Shown here: positions 52,847 through 61,482 of the stretch, piece by piece
How the letters are laid out: each line of letters starts with the position of its first letter
Numbering within the stretch: position 1 is the stretch's first letter
Assembly (NCBI RefSeq): GCF_024733845.1
Contig: NZ_JANRHG010000011.1
Location: 30,627-94,626, forward strand
Origin: Neomoorella sulfitireducens
GTDB taxonomy: Bacteria > Bacillota > DSM-521 > Neomoorellales > Neomoorellaceae
DNA length: 64,000 nt
Reading direction: 5' to 3'
Notes under the pieces: generated by a model
The model's database searches: none
What the model was told of the DNA's origin: nothing
Seen by the model: the letters and a program-made list of their open reading frames with translations, nothing else
Translations under genes and position numbers: made by a program

Positions 52847-53536
52847 ATGGCTGAAATTTTTGATCATAAAGCCGGCGATTATGACGATTGGTACAGGCGT
52901 CCCCTGGGAGCCCTGGTTGACCGTGTTGAGAAAGAGCCTGTATATGCTTATTTAGAACCCAGGGCCGGTGAACATATTCTCGATGTCGGTTGTGGTACCG
53001 GTAATTTTTCCCTAGAACTAGCCCGGCTGGGGGTAAAGGTAACAGGTATTGACATTTCCGAACCTATGCTGGACAAGGCACGGCGCAAGGCTGCCGCTGC
53101 CGGGCTGGCAATTGAATTTCTCCACGCCGACGCCATGAATTTACCCTTTGCTGATAACACCTTTGATAAGATAGTTTCAGTTACGGCCCTTGAATTTGCT
53201 CCCGATCTAAAGGGAGCTCTAATGGAAAGCTACCGCGTACTAAAACCCGGGGGAAGGATGGTCATCGGCCTTATAGGCGGTAACAGCCTCTGGAGCCGTC
53301 ATTATGAAGCCAGGGCCGCCCGGGAGGTAAATTCTCTTTTTAAACATGCCAAATTTTATACCCTGCCGGAACTCCTGGCGGCGATGCCGGGAAAAGACGT
53401 TAAAGGTAAGGCCGTACTTTTCTTCGGTCCCGACTTTGACGGCACAAAAGTAGAAGAGGCTATGGCCATTGAAGCTGCCGCCGCCAAGGAAGGCCGCACC
53501 GACGGGGGATTTATTGTTGCGGTAAGTTACAAATAA
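52847..53536 (+). CDS. Class I SAM-dependent methyltransferase
   Basis: The protein is 229 aa from ATG 52847 with GAAAGGAG upstream; the frame is open further 5' but runs through the preceding terminator. It has AdoMet motif I ILDVGCGTGNFSLELA near residue 45, GIDISEPMLDKAR near 68, ADAMNLPFADNTFDKIVSV near 95 and VLKPGGRMVIG near 130. It is of the UbiE/Methyltransf_11 group. The methylated substrate is unknown. Confidence 0.85.
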   Translation: MAEIFDHKAGDYDDWYRRPLGALVDRVEKEPVYAYLEPRAGEHILDVGCGTGNFSLELARLGVKVTGIDISEPMLDKARRKAAAAGLAIEFLHADAMNLPFADNTFDKIVSVTALEFAPDLKGALMESYRVLKPGGRMVIGLIGGNSLWSRHYEARAAREVNSLFKHAKFYTLPELLAAMPGKDVKGKAVLFFGPDFDGTKVEEAMAIEAAAAKEGRTDGGFIVAVSYK

Positions 53537-53584
53537 TAGCTGCTGCGCAATAGACATCCATGATATCGTCCCTTCCGGAGTTAA

Positions 53585-53665
53585 GCCGCCGGGGCCGCTC
53601 TTACTTAAACGGACCGGGGGGGGTAAGACTGATAAACCGGCGCCAGTCCAGTACCCCACGGCGGC
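53585..53665. ncRNA. Candidate structured RNA, three-way junction
   Basis: GCCGCCG (53585-53591) pairs with CGGCGGC (53659-53665) as a closing stem. Inside, TCTTAC pairs with GTAAGA and GACTG pairs with CAGTC, giving a three-way junction. It lies in the 297-base gap between the methyltransferase gene and the YbaK gene, and is GC-rich against AT-rich flanks. It fits no riboswitch class I know. The strand is uncertain since the stems work on both. Confidence 0.45.
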
Positions 53666-53833
53666 TGTCCAAATTCCCCGCATTCAACACCGGGAGCGGG
53701 CTGTTACTGGTCATTTGTAAATATAACTAATCATCGGTTGTAATGTTTGCTATAAGTCTGGTATTATGTTACCATCAGCTATAAGGTAAACATTATTTAT
53801 AAGCAAATTATTGAGATAGGTTGTAGAAAAAAT

Positions 53834-54316
53834 ATGATGAACCCTGTAGAACGGGTGCGCCGATACCTGGCGCAATTTCCTTACGACATTGAAATCTTCG
53901 AGTTTGATGAAAGTACCAGTACGGCCGAACTGGCCGCACGGGCTGTTGGTGTGGAAGTAGGCCAAATTGCCAAGTCTATTCTTTTTCTCGTCGGGGATGA
54001 ACCGGTGATCGTAGTAACTTGCGGTGACAGGAAGGTGAGCCAGAGCAGGCTCAAACATCACCTGGGCCTAAAAGGTAAGGTGAAAATGGCCGATGCATAT
54101 ACCACCGAGCGCATCACCGGCTACCCGCCGGGCGGGGTCTGCCCCTTTGCTCTCGAACAGCCAGTACGGGTACTTATCGACACCAGCCTCCGGCGTTTCC
54201 CGGTGGTTTATATAGCCGCCGGCAGCCCCTCATCAGCAGCGCCGGTAACCGTAGAACAACTCCTGGCCATAACCCGGGGCGAACCCTGCGATTTATGTAA
54301 AAGCACGGGTGATTAA
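53834..54316 (+). CDS. YbaK/ProX-family aminoacyl-tRNA deacylase
   Basis: The 160-residue protein has the YbaK fold signature: TAELAARAVGVEVGQIAKSI near residue 30, the conserved Lys in IAKSILF, VVTCGDRKVSQSRL near 62, and GGVCPFAL near 97. Such proteins clear mischarged aminoacyl-tRNAs in trans. It appears to be a single gene, preceded by the candidate structured RNA. Confidence 0.88.
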   Translation: MMNPVERVRRYLAQFPYDIEIFEFDESTSTAELAARAVGVEVGQIAKSILFLVGDEPVIVVTCGDRKVSQSRLKHHLGLKGKVKMADAYTTERITGYPPGGVCPFALEQPVRVLIDTSLRRFPVVYIAAGSPSSAAPVTVEQLLAITRGEPCDLCKSTGD

Positions 54317-54675
54317 TTTAAAATAGCCATGCTAGAAGCCCTGGAAAAAACAAAATACTGGACGGCAATGCAAAATTGGCATTTACCAATTCACCTGGTG
54401 CACCTTTAACATATCTTGACCTTACATATTGTACCCGGCGTACCAGGTTACAGCCGGCCCTTTAATACTTATGCCAGCCAATACTCTTCTTTCAAGTCTC
54501 TCGGAAAAGTTGGCTTGCGTTGAGGTGCCCTTTTTGCCTCCTCATCTTTCCCCGCGCCACTTTATCATGCTTTAGAGATGATTTTTTCCTCCTGAATTTC
54601 ACTTTTTTGCTCCTGCACCTGTTTTGGACACTTGAATCCTGCTTTGAAATTTATTTCGTGCGTCAGCTCTGTTCG
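54317..54675 (+). other. Non-coding stretch between YbaK and mgtE promoter
   Basis: No credible ORF is seen. The plus strand is pyrimidine-rich between 54530 and 54640 (repeated CTCCT and TTTTT). No tRNA or riboswitch is recognised, and I do not see M-box conserved blocks. Confidence 0.4.
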
Positions 54676-54705
54676 TTGACCTTTCTCCCTCAATTGTGCT
54701 ATTAT
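54676..54705 (+). promoter_or_regulatory. Promoter of mgtE
   Basis: TTGACC (54676-54681) and TATTAT (54700-54705) are 18 bases apart, which gives a ~170-base leader before the mgtE start. Confidence 0.65.
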
Positions 54706-54815
54706 ATGTCCGCTTTCCTAGTTCCTGCTTTCAGCGAAGGGTGGTGATACGGTGGACCCGCTCCCACGATCGTTTAGTGGACGATATTCTGCAACATTAT
54801 GCAACAAACTAAGGA

Positions 54816-54880
54816 GTGGGGGATTCCCGTCGTTTGTCCTTTGTTTTTCGTTGGATTCCCCCACCTAAAAAAGGGGGAAG
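54816..54880 (+). promoter_or_regulatory. mgtE leader with mutually exclusive hairpins at the RBS
   Basis: GTGGGGGA (54816-54823) pairs perfectly with TCCCCCAC (54857-54864). The same CCCCC can instead pair with the RBS GGGGG (54873-54877) across a CACCTAAAAAA loop. One fold frees the RBS and the other masks it, a switch-like arrangement. The sensing part, if any, is not recognised. Confidence 0.6.
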
Positions 54881-54884
54881 CAGC

Positions 54885-56237
54885 ATGCAGGATCTGGATC
54901 GCACCACCGAACTCTTTCGGCATTGGATCGAGGAAAAAAATTATCGCCATTTGAAATACCACCTTGCCCAGACCCCCGTTCAGGACATCGCGGAAGTTCT
55001 TAACAAGCTGGACGCGAGGTCCAGCCTGCTGGTTTTCAGACTCCTGCCCAAGGAAAAGGCGGTAGAAGTGTTTGCATACCTTTCGGAAAAAATCCGCACT
55101 GCCTTTTCACAAATGATCGAGGAAGATGAATTGAAAAGCCTGGTTGAAGCCCTGTCCTTTGACGACAAGATTGATTTCCTCGAGGAAATGCCGGCCAATG
55201 TGGTAAAGAAAATACTGCAGCGTACGCCCGAGAGCGAACGCAAACTGATCAACCAGTTTTTGAACTACCCGGATGATTCGGCCGGCAGCATAATGACCAT
55301 CGAGTTCGTAGATCTCCGCGCGGAGATGACGGTGGCTGAGGCCCTGGAGCATGTGCGCTATACCGGCCCGGATAAGGAGACCATTTATACTTGCTACGTC
55401 ATCGATAATGAACGCCGCCTGCAGGGGGCTATCACTCTTAAAGAACTGGTACTGGCCACGCCGGAAGCTGTAATTAGAGAGATGATGAGCGGGGATGTAG
55501 TTGCCGTCAAAACCCATGAAGACCGGGAAGTGGTTGCCGCCCTGTTCAAAAAATACGATCTTCTGGCCATGCCGGTGGTAGACCAGGAAAACCGCCTGGT
55601 AGGTATTATTACCATCGACGATGTGATGGATGTATTGGAAGCAGAAGCTACTGAGGACTTCCAAAGAATAGGGGGTATCAGCCCTACGGAAGAGTCCTAC
55701 CTGGCCCAAAACGTTTTTCGCCTGGCCAGGAACCGTCTCTTCTGGCTCCTCGCCCTTATGGTGTCAGCCACCTTTACCGGCCGCATTATACAGCACTTTG
55801 AGACGGTATTGCAGGGGATGGTCATCCTGGCAGCTTTTATTCCCATGCTTATGGACACCGGCGGCAACGCCGGAGCCCAGTCTTCAACTCTCGTGATACG
55901 CAGTTTGGCCCTGGGCGAAATCAGGCCCCGGGATGCGTGGAGGGTTCTGGTGCGGGAAATGGGAGTAAGTTTGATTGTGGGCCTGGTTTTGGGGATTATC
56001 AATTTCCTAAGGCTTGTCTTTCTGGAGAAAACCGGTATGGATATTGCCATGGTTGTAACCGCGACTCTGATAGTTACGGTCTTTTTGGCCAAGGTTGTTG
56101 GCGGGCTCTTACCCCTTGGGGCCAAGACAGCCAGAATCGACCCGGCGATCATGGCCAGCCCCCTTATTACGACTATTGTCGACGCCTTGGCCTTGATAGT
56201 CTACTTTAGTATGGCGTCTTTTCTTCTAGGCCTGTAA
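54885..56237 (+). CDS. mgtE: Magnesium transporter MgtE
   Basis: The protein is 450 aa from ATG 54885 after AAGGGGGAAG. Residues 1-130 form the MgtE N superhelical domain (VQDIAEVLNKLDARSSLLVFRLLPKEKA), then two CBS domains (~130-255), and a five-helix membrane domain from ~285 with PMLMDTGGNAGAQSSTLVIR, the conserved pore motif. It is a Mg2+ channel gated by intracellular Mg2+ through the N and CBS domains. Confidence 0.95.
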   Translation: MQDLDRTTELFRHWIEEKNYRHLKYHLAQTPVQDIAEVLNKLDARSSLLVFRLLPKEKAVEVFAYLSEKIRTAFSQMIEEDELKSLVEALSFDDKIDFLEEMPANVVKKILQRTPESERKLINQFLNYPDDSAGSIMTIEFVDLRAEMTVAEALEHVRYTGPDKETIYTCYVIDNERRLQGAITLKELVLATPEAVIREMMSGDVVAVKTHEDREVVAALFKKYDLLAMPVVDQENRLVGIITIDDVMDVLEAEATEDFQRIGGISPTEESYLAQNVFRLARNRLFWLLALMVSATFTGRIIQHFETVLQGMVILAAFIPMLMDTGGNAGAQSSTLVIRSLALGEIRPRDAWRVLVREMGVSLIVGLVLGIINFLRLVFLEKTGMDIAMVVTATLIVTVFLAKVVGGLLPLGAKTARIDPAIMASPLITTIVDALALIVYFSMASFLLGL

Positions 56238-56349
56238 AAGGGAAGTTATTAAACATAAACGAGGGTACAAAGGAGAGATATCCTTTGCGGCCCATCAGCT
56301 TGTTGACTTAGGCTGCATTCTGTACTATAATAACACTTGTAGCCGATAA

Positions 56350-56426
56350 GCGCCCGTAGCTCAGGTGGATAGAGTAACGGAATCCGAGTCCGGAGGCCGC
56401 AGGTTCGAATCCTGCCGGGCGCGCCA
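56350..56426 (+). tRNA. tRNA-Arg (anticodon CCG)
   Basis: GCGCCCG and CGGGCGC form the acceptor stem, the anticodon loop is ATCCGAG with anticodon CCG, the T-arm has GGTTCGAATCC, and CCA is encoded. Confidence 0.93.
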
Positions 56427-56431
56427 TATTC

Positions 56432-56507
<76 letters not shown>

Positions 56508-56524
56508 GAGTTTTCAAAGGTTTC

Positions 56525-56556
56525 GGGGTTTCGGTCAAGTGCCGGAACCCCTTTTT
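56525..56556 (+). terminator. Terminator after the tRNA pair
   Basis: GGGGTTTCGG (56525-56534) and CCGGAACCCC (56542-56551) form a 10 bp stem with wobble, then TTTTT. Confidence 0.9.
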
Positions 56557-56662
56557 GGTGCCATTTTGAGGCCCGTTTGAAGAATGGTGTCCATCTTGTC
56601 GGTAGCGCGACGTTTAAGTCTCTGGGAAACGTGGGAATAGATGTCAGCAGTAGAAGTTATCT
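56535..56662 (-). pseudogene. C-terminal remnant of a tyrosine recombinase (phage-type integrase)
   Basis: On the minus strand the frame reads TSTADIYSHVSQRLKRRATDKMDTIL in pieces. This matches the C-terminus of phage integrases around the catalytic Tyr (usual form TLDTYSHVLPGLQKEAADKLD). The Tyr before SHV is kept. Everything upstream, including the Arg-His-Arg residues, is lost or unrecognisable. It lies about 30 bases from tRNA-Lys, a common attachment site, so it probably marks an old integration event. Confidence 0.65.
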
Positions 56663-56945
56663 GTGTATGCCATACCGGCTGCGAGGTTCCCTCTCTAGAT
56701 CTCAGAAGCCAATATTGCCACCCCGGTGCGCGCCAGGGAAGGGTGGAAGTCGTGATGGCTCCGATAAACAGGATTATCAAGACGCCTTAGTGGTTGCTAT
56801 AACCTTTAAACGCAAGTCCAATTTAATGCTATGCTTGGCAAAGGAACACACCTTAAAATATTTTTAACTCAAGGCAGGAATTTTATATTTAAAAGAGAAT
56901 ATAATCATCAACTCCTCAGATGAGTTGACGAGGGGAGGAAGCCTA

Positions 56946-57686
56946 TTGTCCCTCCGTAAGGTGCAGCGCTTATCCCTGGTGCAGCAAACTGTAGAGACCC
57001 TCAGGGAAATGATTAATTCCGGGGCTTATGATAACGTTGACCGCCTGCCCTCTGAAGAACAACTGGCCGCTGAAATCGGTGCCAGCCGTTTGACCGTCCG
57101 GGAAGCCCTGGCCGTCCTGGAAGGGGAAGGGGTTATCATGCGCAGGCACGGGAAAGGAACGATGATCAATTACCGCACCAGGCAGCTGAAGGCAAGGATT
57201 GACCCCGCCCGGGAAATTGGCCGCTTTATCGCCGAAAGCGGTTTCCAGCCCGGCGTAGCCCGGGTTAAAGGGTGGTGGGAACCGGCAGGGGTAATTTTGG
57301 CCAAGAAGCTGGGATTAAAACCGGAAGATAAGGTACTGGTCATTGAAAAATTGTTCCTGGCAGACGGCAACCCGGCAGTCTTTTGTATCGACCGGATACC
57401 AGAAAAATTAATAAAGACGCCGATACCTGAGGCCCGTTACTGGGAAACCATCTTTACTGTTCTGGAAGAACACAGCGGCATCCATGTTGTCAGCGATATT
57501 GTCGAGCTTATTCCAACGACAGCCGACCACCGTCTGGCTGCTATCATGAAGGTTAACCCGGGGACGCCGCTGTTACAGCTGGATACTGTGGCCTTTGACG
57601 AACAAAACGAGCCGGTGATGGCCACACAGGAATACTATTTAGATACCTTTGTCCGCTTTACCCTTTATCGGAAAGCCAATTATTGA
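56946..57686 (+). CDS. GntR-family (HutC/UTRA-type) transcriptional regulator
   Basis: The protein is 246 aa from TTG 56946, with AGGGGAGG 8 bases upstream. An N-terminal winged helix (VDRLPSEEQLAAEIGASRLTVREALAVLEGEGVIMRRHGKGT, in pieces) precedes a UTRA-like ligand domain ending LLQLDTVAFDEQNEPVMATQEYYL. It stands directly before the corrinoid methyltransferase module in the same direction and is the likely local regulator. Confidence 0.88.
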   Translation: MSLRKVQRLSLVQQTVETLREMINSGAYDNVDRLPSEEQLAAEIGASRLTVREALAVLEGEGVIMRRHGKGTMINYRTRQLKARIDPAREIGRFIAESGFQPGVARVKGWWEPAGVILAKKLGLKPEDKVLVIEKLFLADGNPAVFCIDRIPEKLIKTPIPEARYWETIFTVLEEHSGIHVVSDIVELIPTTADHRLAAIMKVNPGTPLLQLDTVAFDEQNEPVMATQEYYLDTFVRFTLYRKANY

Positions 57687-57809
57687 GGCTACCCTGGGGT
57701 TATGGACCCACGGGAAGCTTCTTCCGGAAATAACCAACCAAAACAATATGTTCCTACGGTTTTAAATATACCTTAAAATATTTAATTTAATTTTTATGCA
57801 TATATAGTA

Positions 57810-57901
57810 GGATCGCTGGACCCTATGGCGCCGGGGCTCCGGTGAAGATCCTGCTTCCCGGTAATGGCAGTGACTGCGGCCATTAACGACGTTGCCGGGA
57901 T
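57810..57901 (+). ncRNA. Candidate structured leader of the corrinoid module
   Basis: GGATC (57810-57814) pairs with GATCC (57847-57851). A second domain has TCCCGG (57856-57861) with CCGGGA (57895-57900) enclosing TAATGGC/GCCATTA (57862-57868 with 57879-57885). It lies 68 bases before the corrinoid protein gene, in a 282-base gap, and is GC-rich in an AT-rich setting. It matches no riboswitch class I know. Confidence 0.45.
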
Positions 57902-57968
57902 GGTGTTTATTCTGCTGCTGTGGGTTCCGGTAGGAATCCCTGCAGCCCTAAAAAAGGAGGTTTTATAG

Positions 57969-58616
57969 ATGAATCGTGAATTGTTGGACAAGCTACAGGA
58001 CGCAGCAGCCAATGGGGAGGTGGAAAAAGCTGCCGCCGCTACAAAAGAGGCCCTGGCTGCCGGCATGGACCCCATAGACATTTTTGAAAATTATCTGGTA
58101 CCGGTAATGGATCAAGTCGGGGAGAAGTTTGGCCGTCTGGAAATTTTCCTGCCCGATCTAATGATGGCTGCGGACGTGGCCAAAGCCGTAAAAGAGGTAA
58201 TCGAGCCGTCCATAAAAGATAGGGCAACGATAGGGGAAGGCCGCTCCTGTGTTGTCCTTGGCACAGTTATGGGAGATGTACATGATATCGGTAAAAACAT
58301 GGTATCCCTCCTTCTGGAAGTCAATGGCTTCAAGGTTATAGACCTGGGGACCAACGTCCCGGTTTTTGATTTTATCAAAGCCGCCGAAAAAGAACAGGCG
58401 CAGATAATCGCCATGTCATCCCTGTTAACCACTTCCATGCCCTATATGGCCGAGTTAATCAAAGCCCTTGAAGAAACCGGTAAGCGTAAGAACTGGAAAG
58501 TAGTCGTCGGCGGTGGACCTGTATCTCCGGAATGGGCAAAGAGTATCGGGGCCGACGGATATGGTAAGGACGCGCGGGAAGCAGTTGAAGTCTGCCGCCG
58601 CTTAAGTGTTGAGTAA
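57969..58616 (+). CDS. Corrinoid-binding protein (MtbC/MttC-like)
   Basis: The 215-residue protein has the helical cap of methionine-synthase-type corrinoid modules (residues 1-85: AVKEVIEP region at the end) and a Rossmann B12 domain with DVHDIGKNM near 98 (the His is the lower cobalt ligand), VIDLGTNVP, MSSLLTTSMP and VVVGGGPVS. It accepts a methyl group from the MttB-like enzyme encoded next. AAAAAAGGAGG precedes the ATG. Confidence 0.93.
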   Translation: MNRELLDKLQDAAANGEVEKAAAATKEALAAGMDPIDIFENYLVPVMDQVGEKFGRLEIFLPDLMMAADVAKAVKEVIEPSIKDRATIGEGRSCVVLGTVMGDVHDIGKNMVSLLLEVNGFKVIDLGTNVPVFDFIKAAEKEQAQIIAMSSLLTTSMPYMAELIKALEETGKRKNWKVVVGGGPVSPEWAKSIGADGYGKDAREAVEVCRRLSVE

Positions 58617-58633
58617 TCAGGGAGGGTTAAAAG

Positions 58634-60007
58634 ATGCGCAGCCATACCCGCTTGCTAACCGTCCTGGACCGAGCGGAAAACGGCCCCATGCTGGAAGAAA
58701 GGGAATTCGACCAGCTGGTAGCCAACACCGTAAGGGAGCTAACCCTTAAATATGGTATCAAGTACAACCGCCAGGAGGCAATCAATCTCAGCGATGATCT
58801 GGCCGACCGCCTTTTTGAAGCCGGAATGGAATTGGCCACCAGGGTGGGGGTTTACTGTACATCCACCCACCGCCGCCTTATATTTAGCGAGGCCGAAATC
58901 AGGGAAGCCCTGCGCTTCGCGCCCGGCGAACTGGAAATCGGCAGCGGCCTCGACAGGGTAATCATAAAAAACCGCGTGCCGGAAGATCCCCGTATTCCTG
59001 CCAATACCGGAGGCCCCTACGGCACCCCCTTGACCGAAGATCTTTATACTTATATCATGCAGAGCTATGTCCAGGAACCAATCATCGATGCCGTTGTCAA
59101 CGGTACCTTTGCTACCATTTACGGCCGGCCACCCAAAACCCATACTCCCTGGGAAGTGCTCCTGGCATGGCGGGAAGTAGAACTTTCCAAGGCGGCAGCC
59201 CAGAGGGCCGGGCGGCCCGGCATCAGTTTGGGATGTGTTGAAAACGCAGTTACGGAAATCGGCGAGCTTTCGGGCACTTCTTATGGCGGCTTTACGCCTG
59301 TCGACTGGCACCATGTCTGTTTTACCAGCGAACTGAAGACAAGCTACGCCCTGCTTATTAAAGTAGCCCACCTGATCCAGACGGGTTGTATTATCCACGA
59401 CTTTTGTAATCCCATTTACGGCGGCTATGCCGGCGGCGCCGAAGGGGTGGCCATGGTAGCCGTAGCCGGGGTTATCCTTATGGCTGTAGTGAATATGTCG
59501 ACGACCCATTCCATTTGTCCCACCCATCCCTTCTTTGAATCCGATACAGCACCGGAAATAGTCTGGGCCATCAGTGCTTCCCAGCAGGCCCTGAACCGCA
59601 ACACCCACCTGTTGACAACGGTGATGACTTCACCGGTTTCCGGTCCGGGAACAGAATCCCTCCTCTACGAAGCTGCCACCATCGCAACGGCGGCTACTGT
59701 ATCCGGTACGGCTCGTATTGACGGCGTCCGCTCCGGTGCCGGGGTCTGCCAGGACCACGTCAGCGGCCTGGAGGCCCGCTTCAACGCCGAAATAAGTCAT
59801 GCCGTAGCAGGGATGCCCCGGGAACAGGCCAACGAGCTCATTAAAGAATGGCAACAACACTACGTCCCCTTGTTGGATAAAAAGCCGGTGGGGCAATCCT
59901 TCACCGAGGTATATGATCTTAAAACCTTACGCCCTAAAGATCACTGGCAGAAAATCTACGACGAAGTAAAGGAAAGGCTTTTCAAGCAGGGGGTACAATT
60001 TAAATAA
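58634..60007 (+). CDS. MttB-family methylamine-type methyltransferase, non-pyrrolysine
   Basis: The 457-residue protein is of the trimethylamine methyltransferase superfamily (TCSTHR-like YCTSTHRRL near 75, NTGGPYGTPLTEDLYTYI near 118, YGGYAGGAEGVAMVAVAGVIL near 260, TSPVSGPGTESLLYEAA near 330, LEARFNAEISHAVAGM near 380). The frame is uninterrupted, with no in-frame amber codon, so it does not use pyrrolysine, like the quaternary-amine enzymes MtgB and MtpB. It should demethylate an unknown methylated compound onto the corrinoid protein upstream. Confidence 0.9.
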   Translation: MRSHTRLLTVLDRAENGPMLEEREFDQLVANTVRELTLKYGIKYNRQEAINLSDDLADRLFEAGMELATRVGVYCTSTHRRLIFSEAEIREALRFAPGELEIGSGLDRVIIKNRVPEDPRIPANTGGPYGTPLTEDLYTYIMQSYVQEPIIDAVVNGTFATIYGRPPKTHTPWEVLLAWREVELSKAAAQRAGRPGISLGCVENAVTEIGELSGTSYGGFTPVDWHHVCFTSELKTSYALLIKVAHLIQTGCIIHDFCNPIYGGYAGGAEGVAMVAVAGVILMAVVNMSTTHSICPTHPFFESDTAPEIVWAISASQQALNRNTHLLTTVMTSPVSGPGTESLLYEAATIATAATVSGTARIDGVRSGAGVCQDHVSGLEARFNAEISHAVAGMPREQANELIKEWQQHYVPLLDKKPVGQSFTEVYDLKTLRPKDHWQKIYDEVKERLFKQGVQFK

Positions 60008-60042
60008 CGCGGCAAATTGCCGGCGGGAGGGAGACCCTCGCA

Positions 60043-61458
60043 GTGTCTCTTTTGATTAAAAACGCCGAGTGGATAATCACCCTGGACGATGAAGGTCACC
60101 GCTACCGGCAGGCCGATCTCCTGATTGAGGGGCCGGCCATTAAGGCCATCGGCCATAACCTTCCTGCAGGAGACGGTGACGAGGTTATTAACGCCGGGGG
60201 TAAGGTAGTTATCCCGGGCCTGATCAATACCCATCACCACCTCTACCAGACCCTGACGCGCAACATCCCGGCCACCCAGGATATACCCCTTTTCCCCTGG
60301 CTGGTGGCCCTCTACGAGATCTGGCGCGAACTGACACCGGAAGCAGTACGCCTGGGAGCCCTTGTGGGGCTAGGAGAATTGCTGAAGACAGGTTGTACCT
60401 GCTCTACCGACCACCATTATGTTTTTCCCCGGGGCCAGGGAAAGGAAATAATCGACTTGGAGATCCAGGCAGCCCGGGAGCTGGGCATCCGCTTTCATGC
60501 CAACCGCGGCAGCATGTCCCTGGGTAGGAGCCGGGGAGGTCTGCCCCCGGATGAGGTCGTCCAGGATGAAGACGAAATTTTAGCCGATAGTGAGCGTTTG
60601 ATCCAGCAGTACCATGAAACCGGGCCTTACGCCATGTGCCAGGTCGCCCTGGCTCCCTGTTCGCCCTTTTCCGTAACCCCGGAGTTGATGCAGGCAAGCG
60701 CCGCCCTGGCCCGCCGGTATGGTGTCATGCTCCACACCCACCTGGCCGAAACCAAGGACGAAGAGAAATTCTGCCTCGAGAAATTCGGCCGGCGGCCGGT
60801 GGATTATATGGCCGACCTGGGCTGGCTGGGCCCTGACGTCTGGTTTGCCCACGCCATCCATCTCAACGATGCCGAAGTTGCCCTCCTGGGGGAGACGGGA
60901 TGCGGCGTTGCCCACTGCCCGGTTTCCAATATGAAGCTCTCCTCCGGAGTCTGCCGGGTCAGGGACCTGCTAGCTGCCGGCGCACGGGTGGGCCTGGCCG
61001 TCGACGGCAGCGCCAGCAACGATTCCTCCAATATGTGGAACGAAATGCGGGTGGCCTACCTGCTGCAGAAGCTGGTTTACGGCAACGATGGCCTTACAGC
61101 GGAAGAAGTCCTGCGCCTGGCCACCCACGGCGGCGCCAGAGCCCTGGGCCGGGAGGACCTGGGCTACCTGGCGCCCGGGATGGCGGCGGACATGATATTA
61201 ATAAACTTCGACGAACTGGGCTTTGCCGGCGGGCAGCATGACCCGGTCGCAGCCATCATCACCTGCGGCGGCAGCCAACTAGTAGATACTACCATTGTCA
61301 ACGGCCAGGTAGTTGTCCGGGAAGGCCGGCTGGTGAGGGTCGATGAAGAGGATATTATCCGCCAGGCCAACCGGGTATCCGGGGAGATGCTGGACCGGGC
61401 CGGCCGGCGTACCGGCAGGGACTACTTTGCTTACCCAACCAAACAGAGGTTATTATAG
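60043..61458 (+). CDS. Amidohydrolase, 8-oxoguanine deaminase/hydroxyatrazine hydrolase-like
   Basis: The 471-residue protein starts at GTG after GGGAGGGAG. It has metal motif NTHHHLYQTLTRN near 63, CSTDHHYVFPRG near 120, RFHANRGSMSLGRSRGGLPPD near 150 (typical of 8-oxoguanine deaminase and its relatives), LHTHLAETKDE near 230, HAIHLND near 270, and AVDGSASNDSSNMWNEMR near 325. It likely hydrolyses an amino or alkylamino group from a purine, pyrimidine or triazine-like ring. Its place inside a corrinoid demethylase operon is unusual. Confidence 0.85.
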   Translation: MSLLIKNAEWIITLDDEGHRYRQADLLIEGPAIKAIGHNLPAGDGDEVINAGGKVVIPGLINTHHHLYQTLTRNIPATQDIPLFPWLVALYEIWRELTPEAVRLGALVGLGELLKTGCTCSTDHHYVFPRGQGKEIIDLEIQAARELGIRFHANRGSMSLGRSRGGLPPDEVVQDEDEILADSERLIQQYHETGPYAMCQVALAPCSPFSVTPELMQASAALARRYGVMLHTHLAETKDEEKFCLEKFGRRPVDYMADLGWLGPDVWFAHAIHLNDAEVALLGETGCGVAHCPVSNMKLSSGVCRVRDLLAAGARVGLAVDGSASNDSSNMWNEMRVAYLLQKLVYGNDGLTAEEVLRLATHGGARALGREDLGYLAPGMAADMILINFDELGFAGGQHDPVAAIITCGGSQLVDTTIVNGQVVVREGRLVRVDEEDIIRQANRVSGEMLDRAGRRTGRDYFAYPTKQRLL

Positions 61459-61482
61459 GTAGCCGGACAAGGGGGCGAGATT

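Noticed and set aside
53585..53665. Hammerhead ribozyme suggested by CTGATAA
   Set aside because: The core CUGANGA and GAAA elements are not complete.
54700..54880. M-box (Mg2+) riboswitch upstream of mgtE
   Set aside because: I could not find the conserved M-box blocks; only a short switching hairpin is clear.
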